From the NCBI GenBank assembly GCA_017591395.1, contig WEDG01003265.1, positions 25,177 through 89,176 on the forward strand: a DNA stretch of 64,000 nt, in the 5' to 3' direction. The notes beneath the pieces were generated by a model that worked only from the letters and a program-made list of their open reading frames with translations, ran no database searches and was not told the DNA's origin. Both the position numbers and the translations under genes were made by a program. Origin of the DNA: Schistocephalus solidus (lineage: Eukaryota; Platyhelminthes; Cestoda; Diphyllobothriidea; Diphyllobothriidae). How positions within the stretch are numbered: position 1 is the first letter of the stretch; each line of letters begins with the position of its first letter. This document shows positions 32,225-45,120 of the stretch, in pieces.

Positions 32225-33268
32225 TTAAGAGGAAGAGTAGGGGATTGGACGGAAAGATTTAGGACCAAAATTACCGAACTTTTTAGGGAAAGGGGTGATT
32301 CTTACTGAACGCCAAATATCAGGAATATTTGACTCTTTGAAGGACATGTTTGTAAGGTGTGTCAAAATAGAGGTAATCTGAGAGCAGCAGTATTTTAAAA
32401 CAAATGGTGAGACTTCATCCGGCTCAGCAGCAGTTGAACCATGGACCTTTTTCAAATGTTTCTCCACTGTTGCCACTGACACGGGAGAAAAAACGCTTGG
32501 TATTAACGAAAAGTTGTTTGTGGGGGGATTGGAGTCAGAAGAAGTATGGATAAAATTTTCATTTAGATCGTCTAAATCAGCATCAACATGTGCCAGTTTA
32601 CCACATTGGCAAGGGAGACACTTAAGATTCCTCCAGAGTTCAGCAGAGGAAAGCCGAAAAGAAGGTTTGGACGGAGAAGCAAAAAGCTGACTAACAAACA
32701 AATCATTTATTCTGCAAATCTCAATTTTTATTAAGAAATTAACCTCCTTAAGACAGCCACAAAGGCCTAGCTTGTAAAGAAGTTCTTTTTTACATCTTAA
32801 AGATTTAAGATAAGGGGAAGAAAGTCTGTCAGGTCGGACCAAAACGGTATCAAGAGGACAACAAATATTAAACTTTTTTTAAAATGTTGTAAGGAAGCTG
32901 GAGCACGACTCAACATTGGATTAGCTGAAGAAGACAGGGATAGTGTACAATATGCAAGTCTGGAGAAGAAAAATGTTTTCCGGGGATGTGTCGCGAACCT
33001 TGACTTTCCTTTCGGGTTTGAGTAGCAGCGCACGCGTCGGCGCGGAGTACATTTTTGGAAGGCCTAATGATACAGAGTGATCGGAACCGGACAATGAAGC
33101 TCTGTTCTTTACAAGAAAGAACTTGGATTGGTTAGTCAAAACGTGATCAAGAGGGGCATCAGCACGAGTATTAAAGGAGACAAGATCGTCAAAGCCTAAT
33201 AACGTAAATGGACGTAAATGCACACGATTAAAATCACCACATAAGGCAATAAGATGCTCGCAGGACAA
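32225..33268 (-). pseudogene. Endonuclease-RT remnant of the minus-strand LINE
   Basis: Two main open segments, 33268-32921 (endonuclease C-terminal half, with GDFN and the S-D-H motif) and 32842-32225 (linker and RT fingers), lie in different frames. A stop follows the RT fingers at PYSSS, just before the region where the first catalytic Asp should stand. No functional protein can be made. Confidence 0.6.
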
Positions 33269-33654
33269 TAAAGCAAGTTTATCTGAAAGAACGTCAAAAA
33301 ACGGTTAAGCGCACCTTCACAGATAGAAGGGGGAATTTAGATATTATCAAATATAATGCCCTTAAATGTATTTAAAAATCGGGGCTTACATATGACAGCG
33401 ATAACGCCTATCAAATCCTCAGAGTAGGAAAATAAGGACTTGCAGTTTATACACCAATCCTTATTGACCAAAATAGCCACCCCACGGCCTGTACTGGAGG
33501 ATGAAGATTTTCGATCTGCTCGAAAGCAACAGAAAGACGGGGGCTTATTAGCTGCGCGTCAATGTCACTGTATAACCATGCCTCTTGAAGACAAATCCCT
33601 TGAATATAACTGTGTTCTTTTTTAAACAAAATTAATGCCATACACTACAACTCG

Positions 33655-36040
33655 AAACGGATGAAACGCTTTCCAAAAAATATAGCTTTTTATTTGATTT
33701 CCGATAAGCGCTTTCGACAGAATTATTGATACATCTTAACTCCCACGACTGGTCTAATTTCTTTATGTGTCAGGATGTGAACACCTGTACCGGTATGCTT
33801 TACGAAGTTTAAGATCCACTTATTTCTCGTTTTGTTCCCCGTAAGAAATTAATTAATGTCACGGATGAGGTTTATCTCCCTTTATCTTTTCGCCGTAGGT
33901 TGCGTAAACTCTCTCGTCCATTCCATTTGCAAAACAAAATTTCCATTCTGCCCTTGATTCACCGTATTTTTGAGCAGGCCAAGAGGCTAACCGAAGAAAA
34001 ACGGCTAGCCGAAGAGGTCAAATATGTCGAAAACCGTTCGTTAAATGTAGCGAAACGTTTTTCACGCACAATAAGAACCCATAGTAAAACATGGCATCCC
34101 GTCCTACTGGACTCCGTTAGCAATCCTGTAGTTGATGACAAATTGACGGCTGATAGTTTTAACGTTTTCTTGTCCAGAAAATTTATTGAAAATTCGACCG
34201 CTCCTCCTCCGCCCATCCAGGTTTGGACCGGTGCCGTCCTCGAGACCATAACTTTTACCCTCTGGGACGTAACCGTAGCCATTCGACGTTTTCGTCAATC
34301 TTATAGTCCTGAACCAGATGGCGTACCGATCAGTATTATAAAGGCGAATGCTAATGATATTTGCCCGTCACTTCTATGTAAGATATTTAATCTAGCTCTT
34401 GAAAGTGAAACCTTTCCCAGTGTATGGAAGGAATCGCACATTCTACCTATCCCCAAACACGGCCAATCTATGTCTTTTGAAGATTTAGGCCAATCAACAC
34501 AATGTCCGCAGCTTCGAAAATCCTGGAGACCTTGATCAAAGATAAGATGATGTATCATTTAACTGAGAATAACCTATTGGTGCAGCCCAGCATGGGTTCC
34601 TCAAAAAAAGGTCTTGTGACACATGTCAACTCTCTTTCTTTGATCATGTTCTACAATCTAGGGATAATGGCTTTGCACTTTAAATAGTCTATTTCGATTT
34701 CACCAAGGCCTTCGAACGTGTTGACCATGCCCTTTTTCTCCTGAAACTCTCCTCATTCGGTATATGTGGTAAACTTCTGAGCTTGATATCTTCTTACCTG
34801 AGCTCTCGTACACAACACGTTAAGATCTCCAATGCTATCTCAAACTCGGCACGTGTGAGGAGTGGAGTTATTCAGAGGAGTGTGCTAGGCCCGCTTTTAT
34901 TTTGTCTTTTTGTCAATGATGTGCTAGGTTTATTTCGAAATAATAGGCCCTTTATGTATGCTGACGATTTAACAGTTGCCTATCGATACAAGCCGGCAGA
35001 TCGTGACACCGTGCTTGATCTATTAAAAAATGATCCCGAGGCCTTTGCCCAGTGGTGCTGTACATGACGCCTTTCCTTTCTTTGCACAAATGTTCCGTTA
35101 TGGTTGTCGGTGACAACCATCAGCCTCATCTAAGCATAGATGGCCACGATATAAATGTACCTGGCGTTGTTAAGGACCTGGGCATATCATATTCCAACGG
35201 TCTCAATCTTTCAGAGCATTGCGCCCTGATTGTCTCCAAAGCACGCAGAACTGCCGGGTTTATCCTCCGAAATTTCAAAACTATTGATATTAGACTCCGC
35301 CTTTATAAAATGAACGTTAGACCTGGCCTGGAATACTGCTCGTTTCTATTTAGCCTTCTGTGCGCCAGCGAACGGAAGAAAATAGAATCGGTCCAGCACT
35401 TCTTCACGAAAAGAACTTTATCGTTGGAGCACCGTAATCTGTCGTATCAAGAACGCTGTAGGCTTGTTAACATTGATCCCTTATGGTTTACCCAAGTGCA
35501 GAAGGGACTCTTTTTGCTGTTTAAGCTTTTGAATAGTCGTACATTTAATCCCCTTATCATTGTGAGGCAGCTTGACCATCCTCGGCGCAGCAGTCAACGC
35601 AAAGTCTTTTTATTTCTTCCATTAGCTCGCACAGTTAAGTATCGACGGTTCATTTCGGTAAACGCCATGGCCATGTGGAATAAACTTCCCCATAATATAA
35701 AAGTCCAGCGGAGTTATTCTTTGTTTAAGATAAATATTACTAGTTTTTTGCATTCAGAACAGTTTCCAAGAATTCTGGGAACCGACACAGTAGAATCTGT
35801 TTTCCTGTTCGACGGAGTGCGCGGCATCTGAACCCGATCCCAGGTGTTACCTTGAGGGATACGGCACCGTCTCTGCAACCTGCACCCGTTGACTTCTTCG
35901 GCAGACAGTGAGCAACCGTACACGGATGCTTTCTTGCCTGGGGCAGAATCCCGGTTCCTAGCAAAGACAGAGAGACTGAATAAGGACTGCAATTGTGTTA
36001 GCCCTTCCCTGATCTGAATTGCTATCATCCTTACAGGCGG
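33655..36040 (+). mobile_element. Degraded LINE (jockey/CR1-like), plus strand
   Basis: RT linker and fingers at 33900-34535 (SYSPEPDGVPISIIK, then HILPIPKHGQS), palm at about 34690-35067 (YFDFTKAFERVDHALF, VIQRSVLGPLLFCLF, MYADDLTVAYR), and C-terminal domain at 35052-35831 (VVKDLGISYSNGL, NVRPGLEYCSFLF, ERKKIESVQHFFTKR, AMAMWNKLPHNIK). Frames change three times. No endonuclease is seen, so the 5' part is missing. It lies head to head with the minus-strand LINE at 33645. Confidence 0.65.
35052..35831 (+). pseudogene. RT C-terminal domain, 259-codon open frame
   Basis: The longest open piece of the plus-strand LINE. It includes the LGI-x-(Y/F) motif, the 'R-P-x-L-E-Y' motif (RPGLEYCSF) and the W-N-x-L-P motif near the end (MWNKLPHNIK), which define the thumb and C-terminal region of CR1/jockey RTs. 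The natural stop at 35829-35831 is probably the true protein end. The start is artificial. Confidence 0.65.
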
Positions 36041-37696
36041 CAGTTTTTTCTCCTGAATAACATAAAGATAGGAAAAACACTTCTAATGATATATATTCAG
36101 GAGTTTTTTTTTCACTGCCAGTCTCTACTCACTGAATATTTCATCTGACAATGCCTGTCAACCGGCATTAAATACAACTATTATTATATAATGAGTTTTG
36201 TTGAAGATCGAATGACAATTTGTTGAAAGAAAGCCTGCAATTGACAGTTTGTCTTTCGGTTGACGCTTCAAGGCGAGTTGCCAACAACGGAAGCGGTGTT
36301 TTTTCCTCTGCGCTGGTTTTTGTTGATAAAAGAGTGAAGAAGTGAGCACGGGGGAATCGTAGATCCAACATATTGGCCGAAAAGTGCAACAGCTGGCTTC
36401 ATGGAAATGATTTGGTTAATTTTTCAGTTAACGTGCATTCAAAAAGGTGCTAGCGTAGTGTAGAGATGACCTTATAGACATAGTGCACACAAACAAATAA
36501 ACGTTAAAAGACAAGAAATCAAAATAAAATAGGATGAGGAGTATGCAGTTTCAGAAAATTGCCTCGTGAATGTAGAGAAAAAATGGCGGCTCAAATTCAT
36601 CATCAAATTTGAAAAAAATTGGACATGACTTGGCCTAGATAAACTGCTCTACTATTTTTTTAAACAACGACTGAGATTCCAAGATACGAATGATAACCAA
36701 TCCCTGAGGTTTAATCTGTGGCTGGGGAAGAAGGAGCGTGTCACTGTGTGTTCATGCCCGCTGTCCACGACTTTTATAGATGGACACCCGCTTTCTCGTG
36801 AATATGTAACTATATGTTTATCCATGCAATTTGTACTATTTAACACTCTCTGCCGAGCACTGAAAGAATAAGAAGATGGCCTGAACGCTTTTATTATTTT
36901 TATAATTTTTACACACGTTCTAGTTCTACGGACCTGCACCCACAATTGAATAAACTGCCGCGACTGCAGCATAACGCTTCCCTCTCCTTCCATTTGCTTC
37001 GTAGAAATCTTTATGAGCGAGGCCACGTTAAATATGTAATGTTCAGGATTTTTCTGCCGTCCATGCTATTTCATGTTCCATAATGTCCACTGGCATATGA
37101 CTATGTACAGTTATTCCATGCAAAATTGCCATGTTAAGGAACGTGACAATGTCATTTAATTTGTAATCTTAACGCCACATCGATGAGTAAAATCGGCTTC
37201 CCATTCAGTAAGTCACAGCTCTTTTACGAAAAGCCTTGATAACATAGAACTGCCATATCAGTCGTCGAACTTGAATTCTTATGTTGAGTTTGTTACCCGA
37301 GGTTGTTGACAGAGAGCAGTACATGTCGACTCTTTACTCGTCATAAATTATCACACCGAATGTTGCAATTACTTAGAATGCTGCCTCCTGATTCCTTGCG
37401 CATAGTTTCTGCTGTCAAGTGTTCACATCTTTAAATTTTTTAAAATTATCGATCTTTTATTTTGCTCGTTTGGTCGTTCCTTGTGGGGGAAGGGAAGTAC
37501 TTTTGTGATTCGTTTCTGGTCAATATGGTTCTCTGATTTGACGTTATATCCAAGAAGCTTCTCAAAAGAGGAGCAAAAATTATTCAAAAGATTAAATGTA
37601 TCCAAAAACTGATACGCCATGCATGATATTTTTGGGACTTTAAATAACTTAGTAATACCATTTGTTACCTTACTTCTAAATGCGATGTTTACTCGT
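36041..37696. other. Gene-free stretch
   Basis: The minus-strand ORF at 36652-37026 (124 codons) is the only sizeable frame. It shows no domain and no splice sites. The rest is AT-rich. Confidence 0.45.
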
Positions 37697-38439
37697 GGGA
37701 AATTATAAATAAATAAATAAATTGTAAATTTAGGGCCCAGAGAGCCCCGTCATTTCAAACTTAGTATCGCGGTATAAATAAATACAAAGTGGATAATTGC
37801 TTCACTATGTGAGTAGCCATACTTACAGCAGAAATGAACAATATGGTAGGCATATCCGATTTTAGAACGATTTGCCATTTTTAAAACAATAGTAAACAAT
37901 CTTTAACATAAACGGTGAACTAGAAAAGAAGCAGTAAAAAACTCCTTCGGTAAAATCGGAGGCGCAGTTCGGCGAACCGCCAATTTAAAAAAAATTAGGA
38001 GAAAAAATACTGCTTCACTAAAAAATTAATAGCTAGATGCAATGGAATAGTGCTGTGATGTTGCTGACAACGTATGAGGGTTCGGAACGCTCCTTGTCGT
38101 GTGAGAGATAATATAGCACTCAGAGCTACTGTTTGTTACCACCAGTGGAGGTGAGAGAGGACGAACTCATCGGGGACACCAGGGTCAAAACGAAGAGGGG
38201 ACAGTAGAGGTCATGAGATCATCATCGAGATGCGACCTTGCCGACTGCATAGTCCACCAATCAAAGAGGCAAAACCATCAGAACCCGCCTTGATCCTCAA
38301 CAAGGTTGTCAAGAGTTGGCGATGCTAGTTTTAAAGGAGGGGGGGCGAAAAAGGGAATGTAAAGATTGACTCTGCAGAGGATGATGGAAATATAATAAGA
38401 GACCAATATAATATCAAGGGAGCTGCCTCAAATACCAGG

Positions 38440-40381
38440 AGGACCCTTTTCGAAATCCAAAAGTTGCGAGTTAGGGAGGGAAACAGACAAGTAGGACTTT
38501 ATATCTTCCGAAGTTAAATGTTTGCGTAACTTTGTTTTGAAAATAGCTAATGTGGACGACAACCTAATTTGCAGTGGAAGATTATTCCATATGAAAGCAT
38601 ATTTGGAGGCAAAAAACTAAGACCGGTTAGTTGTGGAACTAAGGGGTTGTGAAATGATCATGGAGGAATTACGAGTGGCATAGGGTCGATCTACCGGAGT
38701 GAGAGCGTTAATACGTGGGAGATTTGGGCTAGAGTTAACGCGAAACAGGAAGCAGAGACCGGCTTCGAGTCTTCTAACCCACAGAAATTTAGTGTTTGCA
38801 AACTGGCATCTACACGTATAAGAGATACTGGATCCAGGAAGAGAAAATAGTCTTCGAGTAAAAACCCTCTGAACTTTTTCAATCTTACTGCGGTCAGAGG
38901 CGTTCATCAGCCCATAGAGGGGACAGCAGTATTCTAGAATAGGAAGAACAAACATGCGGTACAGGTCTAACTTTATTTCCGGAAGGGAGAAATTATGCGA
39001 TATAAAACCACATATCTGTGCAGCCTTTGCAGAAATTCGATCTGCATGAGGCGATAATGCTAGCTTGTTCGTGTAACTTAGACCTAAGTCTTTTATGGTT
39101 GATCGTTTTTAAAAGTGTACATTTTTGAAATACGAGGGGTCCAAGAAGCTTAGCGGGGCCAAAACACATAAAACTACTCTTAGAAGAAAACTCCATCTGC
39201 CAAGTACAGCTCCAACGTGAGAGCATAAGTAGATCAGTGTTGATTTTATCCACGCAACTATTGGCACTGTCTTTAGAAAATGAATAAATGCACTTGATAT
39301 CGTCAGTGTAAACGAAATTTTTGTGAATTTGTGAGTAAATCTGAAATTTCGTTTATGTACAGAATAAAGAGAAGGGGACCTAGAACCGTGCTTTGAAAAA
39401 CGCCACTCGTGATCAGTTGAGGCGTCGAGTAGCTATTACCTACTAAGACCTTCTGGCTGCGGTTAGACAAGTAGGAACCAATGAAGTCAAGGAGAGGAGG
39501 CCGGATACCGAAGGCTTCCAGTTTCACCAGAAGACGTCTGTGCGGTACCTTGTCAAAGGCTTTGCTTAGGTCAAAGTAGATCACAACCACTGACTGCTGC
39601 TCATTTCAAAGGGAAGTGACGAGGTTAAGAAAGCTAAATGACACCCTTCGCATGATCTCCCAGGTAGAAAACCATATTGCGAGTCGCTTAAGAGCTTATT
39701 TTCTAAGCAAAAGTCAAGAATTTGATTAACAATAATTTTTTCAAGACGTTTTGCTAGAGCGGGGGTTTTCTGAACGCCTTGATAATTATTTACGTCCGAA
39801 CGAGATCCCGACTTGAAGACAGGAAGAATAATAGACGTCTTCCATGAGTCAGGAAAGAATCCGTTTAAAGAATAAACTGAGAATACATGGCTAAGCAAGC
39901 GGGGAAAGCTCGGCACTCTCTTAATAACTGAGTTTGGAATACCGTCAGTCCCCGAAGAGTGCGAGTTTCTCAGACACATTATTTGCTTACGAATTAGTTC
40001 TATGGAGAAATCAATGGTGCTGATAACATTAAATGAGGATGCCTGAAACGTCGGAACCGGTTCAGATTCCATCGTATGATGATTTGCAAAGAATGCACCA
40101 AACAATTCAGCCTTGTCAGAGTCTTCGATAACGAAGTTCTTAGTTTCATTAAGTAATGGAGGTATTTCATAACCTCGTTTAGAGCAGGATCGACGGCGGA
40201 ACAGTTGAGCAACAGATTTTGCAGAGTTTGGCTCACTGAGTGCGCAAGATTCCCTCTGTCTGTCATGTGCAAGATGAATCTTAGAGGCTAATTCAAAAAT
40301 CTCTGCGATCCTTAGATGTACAGATAACGAATTAGTATATTGATCTTTCATTTGCTTCTTCAATTTCTTTAGTCGTGGCAA
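38440..40381 (-). pseudogene. Family-C LINE reverse transcriptase, frame-broken
   Basis: Pieces in order: 40381-39581 (SLSVHLRIAEIFELASK, CLRNSHSSGTDGIPNSVI, ILPVFKSGSRSDVNNY, QYGFLPGRSCEGCH), 39590-39303 (VIYFDLSKAFDKVPHRRLL, TSGVFQSTVLGPLLFILY), 39253-38993 and 38955-38617 (VLPILEYCCPLYGLM, SKIEKVQRVFTRRLF, LRYLEAGL-type end). Just before 39253 the frame gives VYTDDIKC: the usual Y-A-D-D has become Y-T-D-D. The protein end, EKGPPGI, lies near 38440. Confidence 0.7.
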
Positions 40382-40669
40382 AAGAAAGTGAGGAACGGTT
40401 GATTCCGAGACGTAGGGCTTGACTATTTTGGTCGCACAAGCTTCAGGATGTTATTTGAAACGACTGACACGAAGTCACAAAGACTTGCTGCGTCGTTCAT
40501 GGAGGAGAGATTCTGCCAGTCCAATGAGTCAAAAAAGTTACTAATTAAGCTCATATCTGCGAGGTCAAAAGCATGATAGGTACGAACGGCACTAACCTTT
40601 TTCGATGAAACAGTTAGAAGGCAACAGTGAATTAATGTATGGTCACTTTGGAAAAGGCCCTGCTTAAAA

Positions 40670-41281
40670 TCAACGAAGAGGGGAGCAATGTCGTTTTGTG
40701 AAAATCAGGTCTAAAATATGCTTTTCTCTCGTTGAAGAACGGACAAGCTGGGACCAATTAGATAAATTAATCGTATCGAGGAAAGGCTGAAATCTGGGTG
40801 GACAAACGTTTGAAATCCAGTCAATTGCAGGAAAATTAAAGTCCCCAGCGATTATTTTAATGCTAAAATTGGACTTCGAAATCAATTTAAAAATTTCACA
40901 AAGTTTTGCATCATCGGATGATGAATTAGGCGGGTTGTAAATACATCCGAGAATCGCCTTTTGCCTGGACGACAGGATAATGGATGCGAAGCAGTAATTA
41001 CCAGAGAATGACGTAACATCTATATCAAACGGGAAGTTCTTAAATGAAGCTTTAATATAGAGAAGACAACCACCACCACGCTTACTAATGCGGTTTTGAC
41101 GGTAGAGATCGTACTGGTCTATGACAAACAAAGAGTCGGAAATTAAGGGATGGGTCCAAGATTCAGTTACACATAAAACATGGGGCATTAGCTCGAAAGC
41201 AATGGCTCTAAGTTGGGCCATCTTATTTATAACAGATCTAGCATTAAATAATATGACATCTAGGGTAGTTCGAGTATCCAA
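40670..41281 (-). pseudogene. Family-C LINE endonuclease (APE type), frame-broken end
   Basis: Reads ILFNARSVINKMAQLR, VLCVTESWTHPLISDS (catalytic Glu), KRGGGCLLYIK, ILGCIYNPPNSS, IIAGDFNFPAIDW (D-x-N), and LVRSSTREKHILDLIFTK. The terminal S-D-H is lost after a frame break around 40690. It is otherwise the best-kept endonuclease in the window. Confidence 0.75.
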
Positions 41282-41297
41282 ACTAGGGTTATCGTTA

Positions 41298-41762
41298 TTA
41301 ATTTAAAAAAATTTGGAGGTGGGTAATTAAGTTGGAAGTTATTGTGGCTTGGAGGGTAATTGCCAACTGTGCCATAACGATTGGTATATAGAACGTCATT
41401 AACAAATGGCTGAGAGGGATATCTGAAAGGTGTAGGAATAAAACTTTCCGGTATCGAACCACCATAGGGGTTAGACCGGGATATGCCTGTTGGTAGTTAA
41501 AACGGAATGACGGGAAGTTAGATGGAATATAGGGGTTGGTGGGAGATGGCAAGCAGCTATAAGAATTTAAAGCTGGAAAGTCAGGTCTTGTATATCGGGT
41601 TACATGGTTAGGGTTATTTGCCTGTTGGAGAGGCTTGCTTAGTTTTGGAGAGGGCAGTATGCGATTACTGAGACCTGCGCTATCTTGCTTTTGGGTCTGG
41701 GTTAGATTTACGTCCTTCGGAAAACCTGCCTTAGGTGATATAATTGGGTCGTCTTTGCACAA
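41298..41762 (-). pseudogene. Family-C LINE ORF1 C-terminal remnant
   Basis: A proline/asparagine-rich segment (NPYIPSNFPSFRFNYQQ) that corresponds to 51300-51620 of the plus-strand copy (FPPIYANFPQN-like sequence before the endonuclease). The start shown is not natural. Confidence 0.5.
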
Positions 41763-43229
41763 TTGGTGTTTTTATAACTAAACGAAGATTGCTACTCGAA
41801 AATGTCTTTGAGAACATATGGTCAATCTTTACTTATGAGTAAACATTTTGTCAAGTCAGATTAAGTGAAATATGAAAAACAGATTGCAAGCAAATGTTGG
41901 GTGTTTGACACTAGCTAACTCTCAATCCTCAGATTACTGCTGGGTGATCTTCCACCGAGTTAGGACAACGACGAATAAAAATGATATATTTTAAAATATG
42001 TTCACATCCTTTGTGAACCTGTCCGTCAATAGCTCTGAATAGCTGATCTTCAAATCTTAGAAGGCAAATGAATTATCGCCAGAAGAAAGTCCTCTGTAGT
42101 GGCAAACATGAGGTTTTGTTAACTTCTGTCACACGATTATCGGTAAAAGCCCAATTATTCCTCGCGCTACCGGAAATTTATTACTATCCTTCCATAGAAA
42201 GAAAATAAAATCTATGGTTACCACGCGGGCAAGAACAAATAATGTTGATAAACCAGACAAAACAATGGCAAAAATAGATGAGTATTTTATACTTTCTCGT
42301 GTATGATCTGTACAACAACAGATATTCAAAGTGCTTCTATGTAAAATCCGCCTGTTCGCAGAATTGTTTTGGAATAAGGGAGTTGTCTTCCAATAACTTG
42401 GATTAAAATCTGTCTGTGACCTCATCTGGTATAAAGAAAAAATATAACCATTGGGTAAGGAATCCTCGCTAATAGAAATTATTTGTGTCGGAGCCGGTGC
42501 GTCAAATGCATTCCCTATCTAATAAAATGTAGACAGAAATTCTGAATTGCATTTTCAATTTGAAACAAATCACCAAAGTAGGGTTGTTATACTGATTAGC
42601 ATGCACCTTTTACATAAAAAATGCCATTTTATTACAAATTTTCAATGCTCTTATTAATTTAAGTATATTTTTTGGGAAAATAAGCATAAACAATATTATT
42701 TCAAGTACTCATTGTGTATCATCTTGCGGCTTCTTCAACTTCATACTTGAAGAAGGGGTAACTTTCTGTTTTAAAAAAGTTTCTTAAATTTGATCTGCTG
42801 TGGCCTACAATTGTGGCCTACTGTCCACTCTGTTAGCTTTCCGGTACCAGAAACTGGATTCCACTCAACGATAACTTCGTCCTCACAACTTTTCAACGGA
42901 TTTCACAGAACGCGGACTTCCATCGAGTCGGCTCACCCTCGTGTCGACTGTTTGAGAACCGAGACAAGCAACTTCTTCAAAGGCTGAGTTACTCTACTAA
43001 AATTATTCGTTGAATGCATCATATTTCGAGCATACTTGATAACGATCTCTCTTCCGAATTCATCTACTACTGTATTAGGACGAAAATATCAAGCCTTTAA
43101 AGTCATTATCTAATAGGAGAACGACGTAACAGGCTTTTCCCTCGAACATAGGACAAAAATTCATATCTAACGTTTTTTTCTTATGGATAAACTATATGTG
43201 TGCAAAATGGTGAAGGCTGAAATTGAAGT
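41763..43229. other. Gene-free stretch
   Basis: The ORFs at 42129-42425 (minus) and 42790-42987 (plus) show no domain. The last few hundred bases before 43230 may be 5' UTR of the next LINE, but I cannot align them. Confidence 0.4.
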
Positions 43230-44180
43230 GAAAATTGCTGCTCGGGGCGGGATTGACAAGCGACCCCACTCCTACAAGATCAACGCCTACCCGACTGCGC
43301 CATCGCTGCACGCTCGGAAAGGCGCTCTCAAAGCCTCATAAATTGGTTACAGCCAAAGTACGAGGAAAACTATTGTGGTGGTTGTCAAACGCTAGCCTCC
43401 AAGTTAAATCAACTGGAGGAAGAAATCAGGATTATGAAGAATTCTATACAGCAGACCCTCGTTTCAGAGGATCGATTGCCAGCATCAACGCATAGGATAA
43501 CACGGAGTAGAGCACGAGGAAACCTACACAACAAATCCCCAAATATAAAAAACGTGGTATCTAAGATAACAGTCAAGAGTAGTGACGCAGAGCCTCCAGT
43601 AACACTGAAGAATAATAAAAAGGGGAAAGGTAAGACCACAGGGAACGGGTACCAAAAATCCGAAGGGGATGATGTCAAACTCGCCAGAAAAGCAATCGAA
43701 GGTTCAAAATGAAAGTGATCAAAAATAAAAACAATGAACGAGCTAAACGAAACCCGACAGATAACGATTAACGAAAATAGTCTCCAGGCCACGCGCGCTT
43801 CACCAGAGGCAAATATAGAGGAGCTGTTGTCCACCGAATGGATGACACAAAGTGGACCCACAGCGGTAATACCTCCACAAGCCAAAGACGTTGAAGCCAG
43901 TATTGGGGAAGCCCCAACATCAGCCAGGTAAATTATTCAACAGCACCCCCTGGATAGAGGTGCTGTGGACAGGTCACAATGCACAATCGTCCATGGGCTA
44001 CGTGAATCAACCAACGAAATCCCCAGGTGTAGAATTAATGATGATATCATGGCCTTGCAAGAGTGTTTGAGTGAAATAATAAGAGAGGATGAAAAAATTA
44101 GGGTTTTTTAACTTTTCCGAATAAATAGTAAAGATAACACAAACCTTCTAAGAAATAAATCAAGGCCTTTAAATGTTATT

Positions 44181-44849
44181 TTGGAAAACAAACTTCAGAA
44201 AGACCTTCTAATCGAGCAAACAGCAGGGGGAAACCCCGGTCATAGAGGTATTTTTTTAACCGGACTACTCCGTACAAGAGAGAATGAAATGGAGGGCGCT
44301 AAAAGCGGAATTGGAGAACTTGAAAGAACAGGGAGAGAAGGGACTTGTAATAAGGAACGAAGTGATTGTTCGAATACAGAAACCCCTTCTATGGAGGACG
44401 CCCATCCTTCTGACAAAAGGCTCATGGTCGAGCAACTAATCCAATGCAACAATCTACACAATATCCAGTTCTACTGCGGAAATATGCAAAGTCTCTTGAA
44501 TATGGACTCATCCTGTGCGAATGTCGGTCCGGCTGCCTCAATTGATGAAGGCAGCGACATAGCCGGCTTAAAATACACAAATAAACTAACATGTTTATAT
44601 ACCAATGTACAAAGCCTACTCCCTAAATTAGACGAGCTTAAGATATACGTGTGCCAAACTTCACCAGATATCATCTCTATAACTGAAACGTGGCTGACCG
44701 CGAAGGTAGACGATCGTGAAGTTGCCATCCCCAGTTTTCAGTTATTCAGAAAGGATAGAACAGGACGTCATGGTGGGGGTGTGCTGACTTATGTCAGATA
44801 TGGCCTGCTCGCGTCAGAAAAAAAAGAAAAAGCTCGCGTGCGAAACTGA
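44181..44849 (+). pseudogene. ORF1 end plus endonuclease N-terminus, fused by frame shifts
   Basis: The open frame starts in the ORF1 RRM-like region, passes through a non-homologous frame, and then enters the endonuclease: CLYTNVQSLLPKLDELK, IISITETWLTAKVDD, RHGGGVLTYVRYGLL. A base is off in the A-rich run near 44820, after which the real frame continues as LACETEAIWLTI. The continuous ORF is therefore not a natural protein. Confidence 0.55.
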
Positions 44850-45120
44850 AGCCATCTGGCTCACCATCAGAACGCCGGTGTCTCAAGCACTTGAGATCCC
44901 AACGGTCTACCAACCACCGAAAAACGATACGCAGTCAGACAGTAGACTGATAGATGATTAAGAATCGTTTGCTAGTCGATCCGAAGTTATGATTATGGGC
45001 GCTTTTAACGCTCCGAATATCGATTGGAATCTGAGCTCGGCACCAGGCTCGGAATTAAACTTCGATCGCCGCCTCCTAGAAGCTATACACAAACGCTTCT
45101 TAACTCAACACGTCCTGTCT

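Larger units (their letters stand above)
31085..33645 (-). mobile_element. Degraded LINE (CR1/L2/Rex-like), minus strand
   Basis: Endonuclease traces (CLQEAWLYSD near 33590, LIALCGDFNRVHL near 33240, GSDHSVSLGLP near 33080) are followed by RT thumb and palm pieces: VRITPFPKKFGNFGPKSFRP near 32270, GILQGAILSPHLFS near 31860, LLIKYADDMVVGHP near 31790, and LRYLGVTL-type sequence near 31560. A C-terminal piece with PLILYCSPMIFPASSKK reads on to about 31100 through stops. Several frame breaks occur. The IKYADDMVV box differs from families B and C, so this is a separate lineage. Confidence 0.65.
37697..41762 (-). mobile_element. Family-C LINE, minus-strand copy
   Basis: From high to low coordinates: part of a proline-rich ORF1 end (41762-41298), endonuclease (41281-40670), RT (40381-38440), 3' UTR with a stretch matching the other copy (GCCTCC...TTTTCTAGTTCACC), a hairpin (GGGGC and GCCCT, 37732-37748) and a tail of ATTT repeats ending near 37700. 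The 5' end with the start of ORF1 is missing. Frame breaks are listed under the parts. Confidence 0.75.

Noticed and set aside
36652..37026. 124-codon minus-strand ORF as a host gene
   Set aside because: No motif, no splice sites and no similarity to other parts of the window; length alone is weak evidence in 64 kb.
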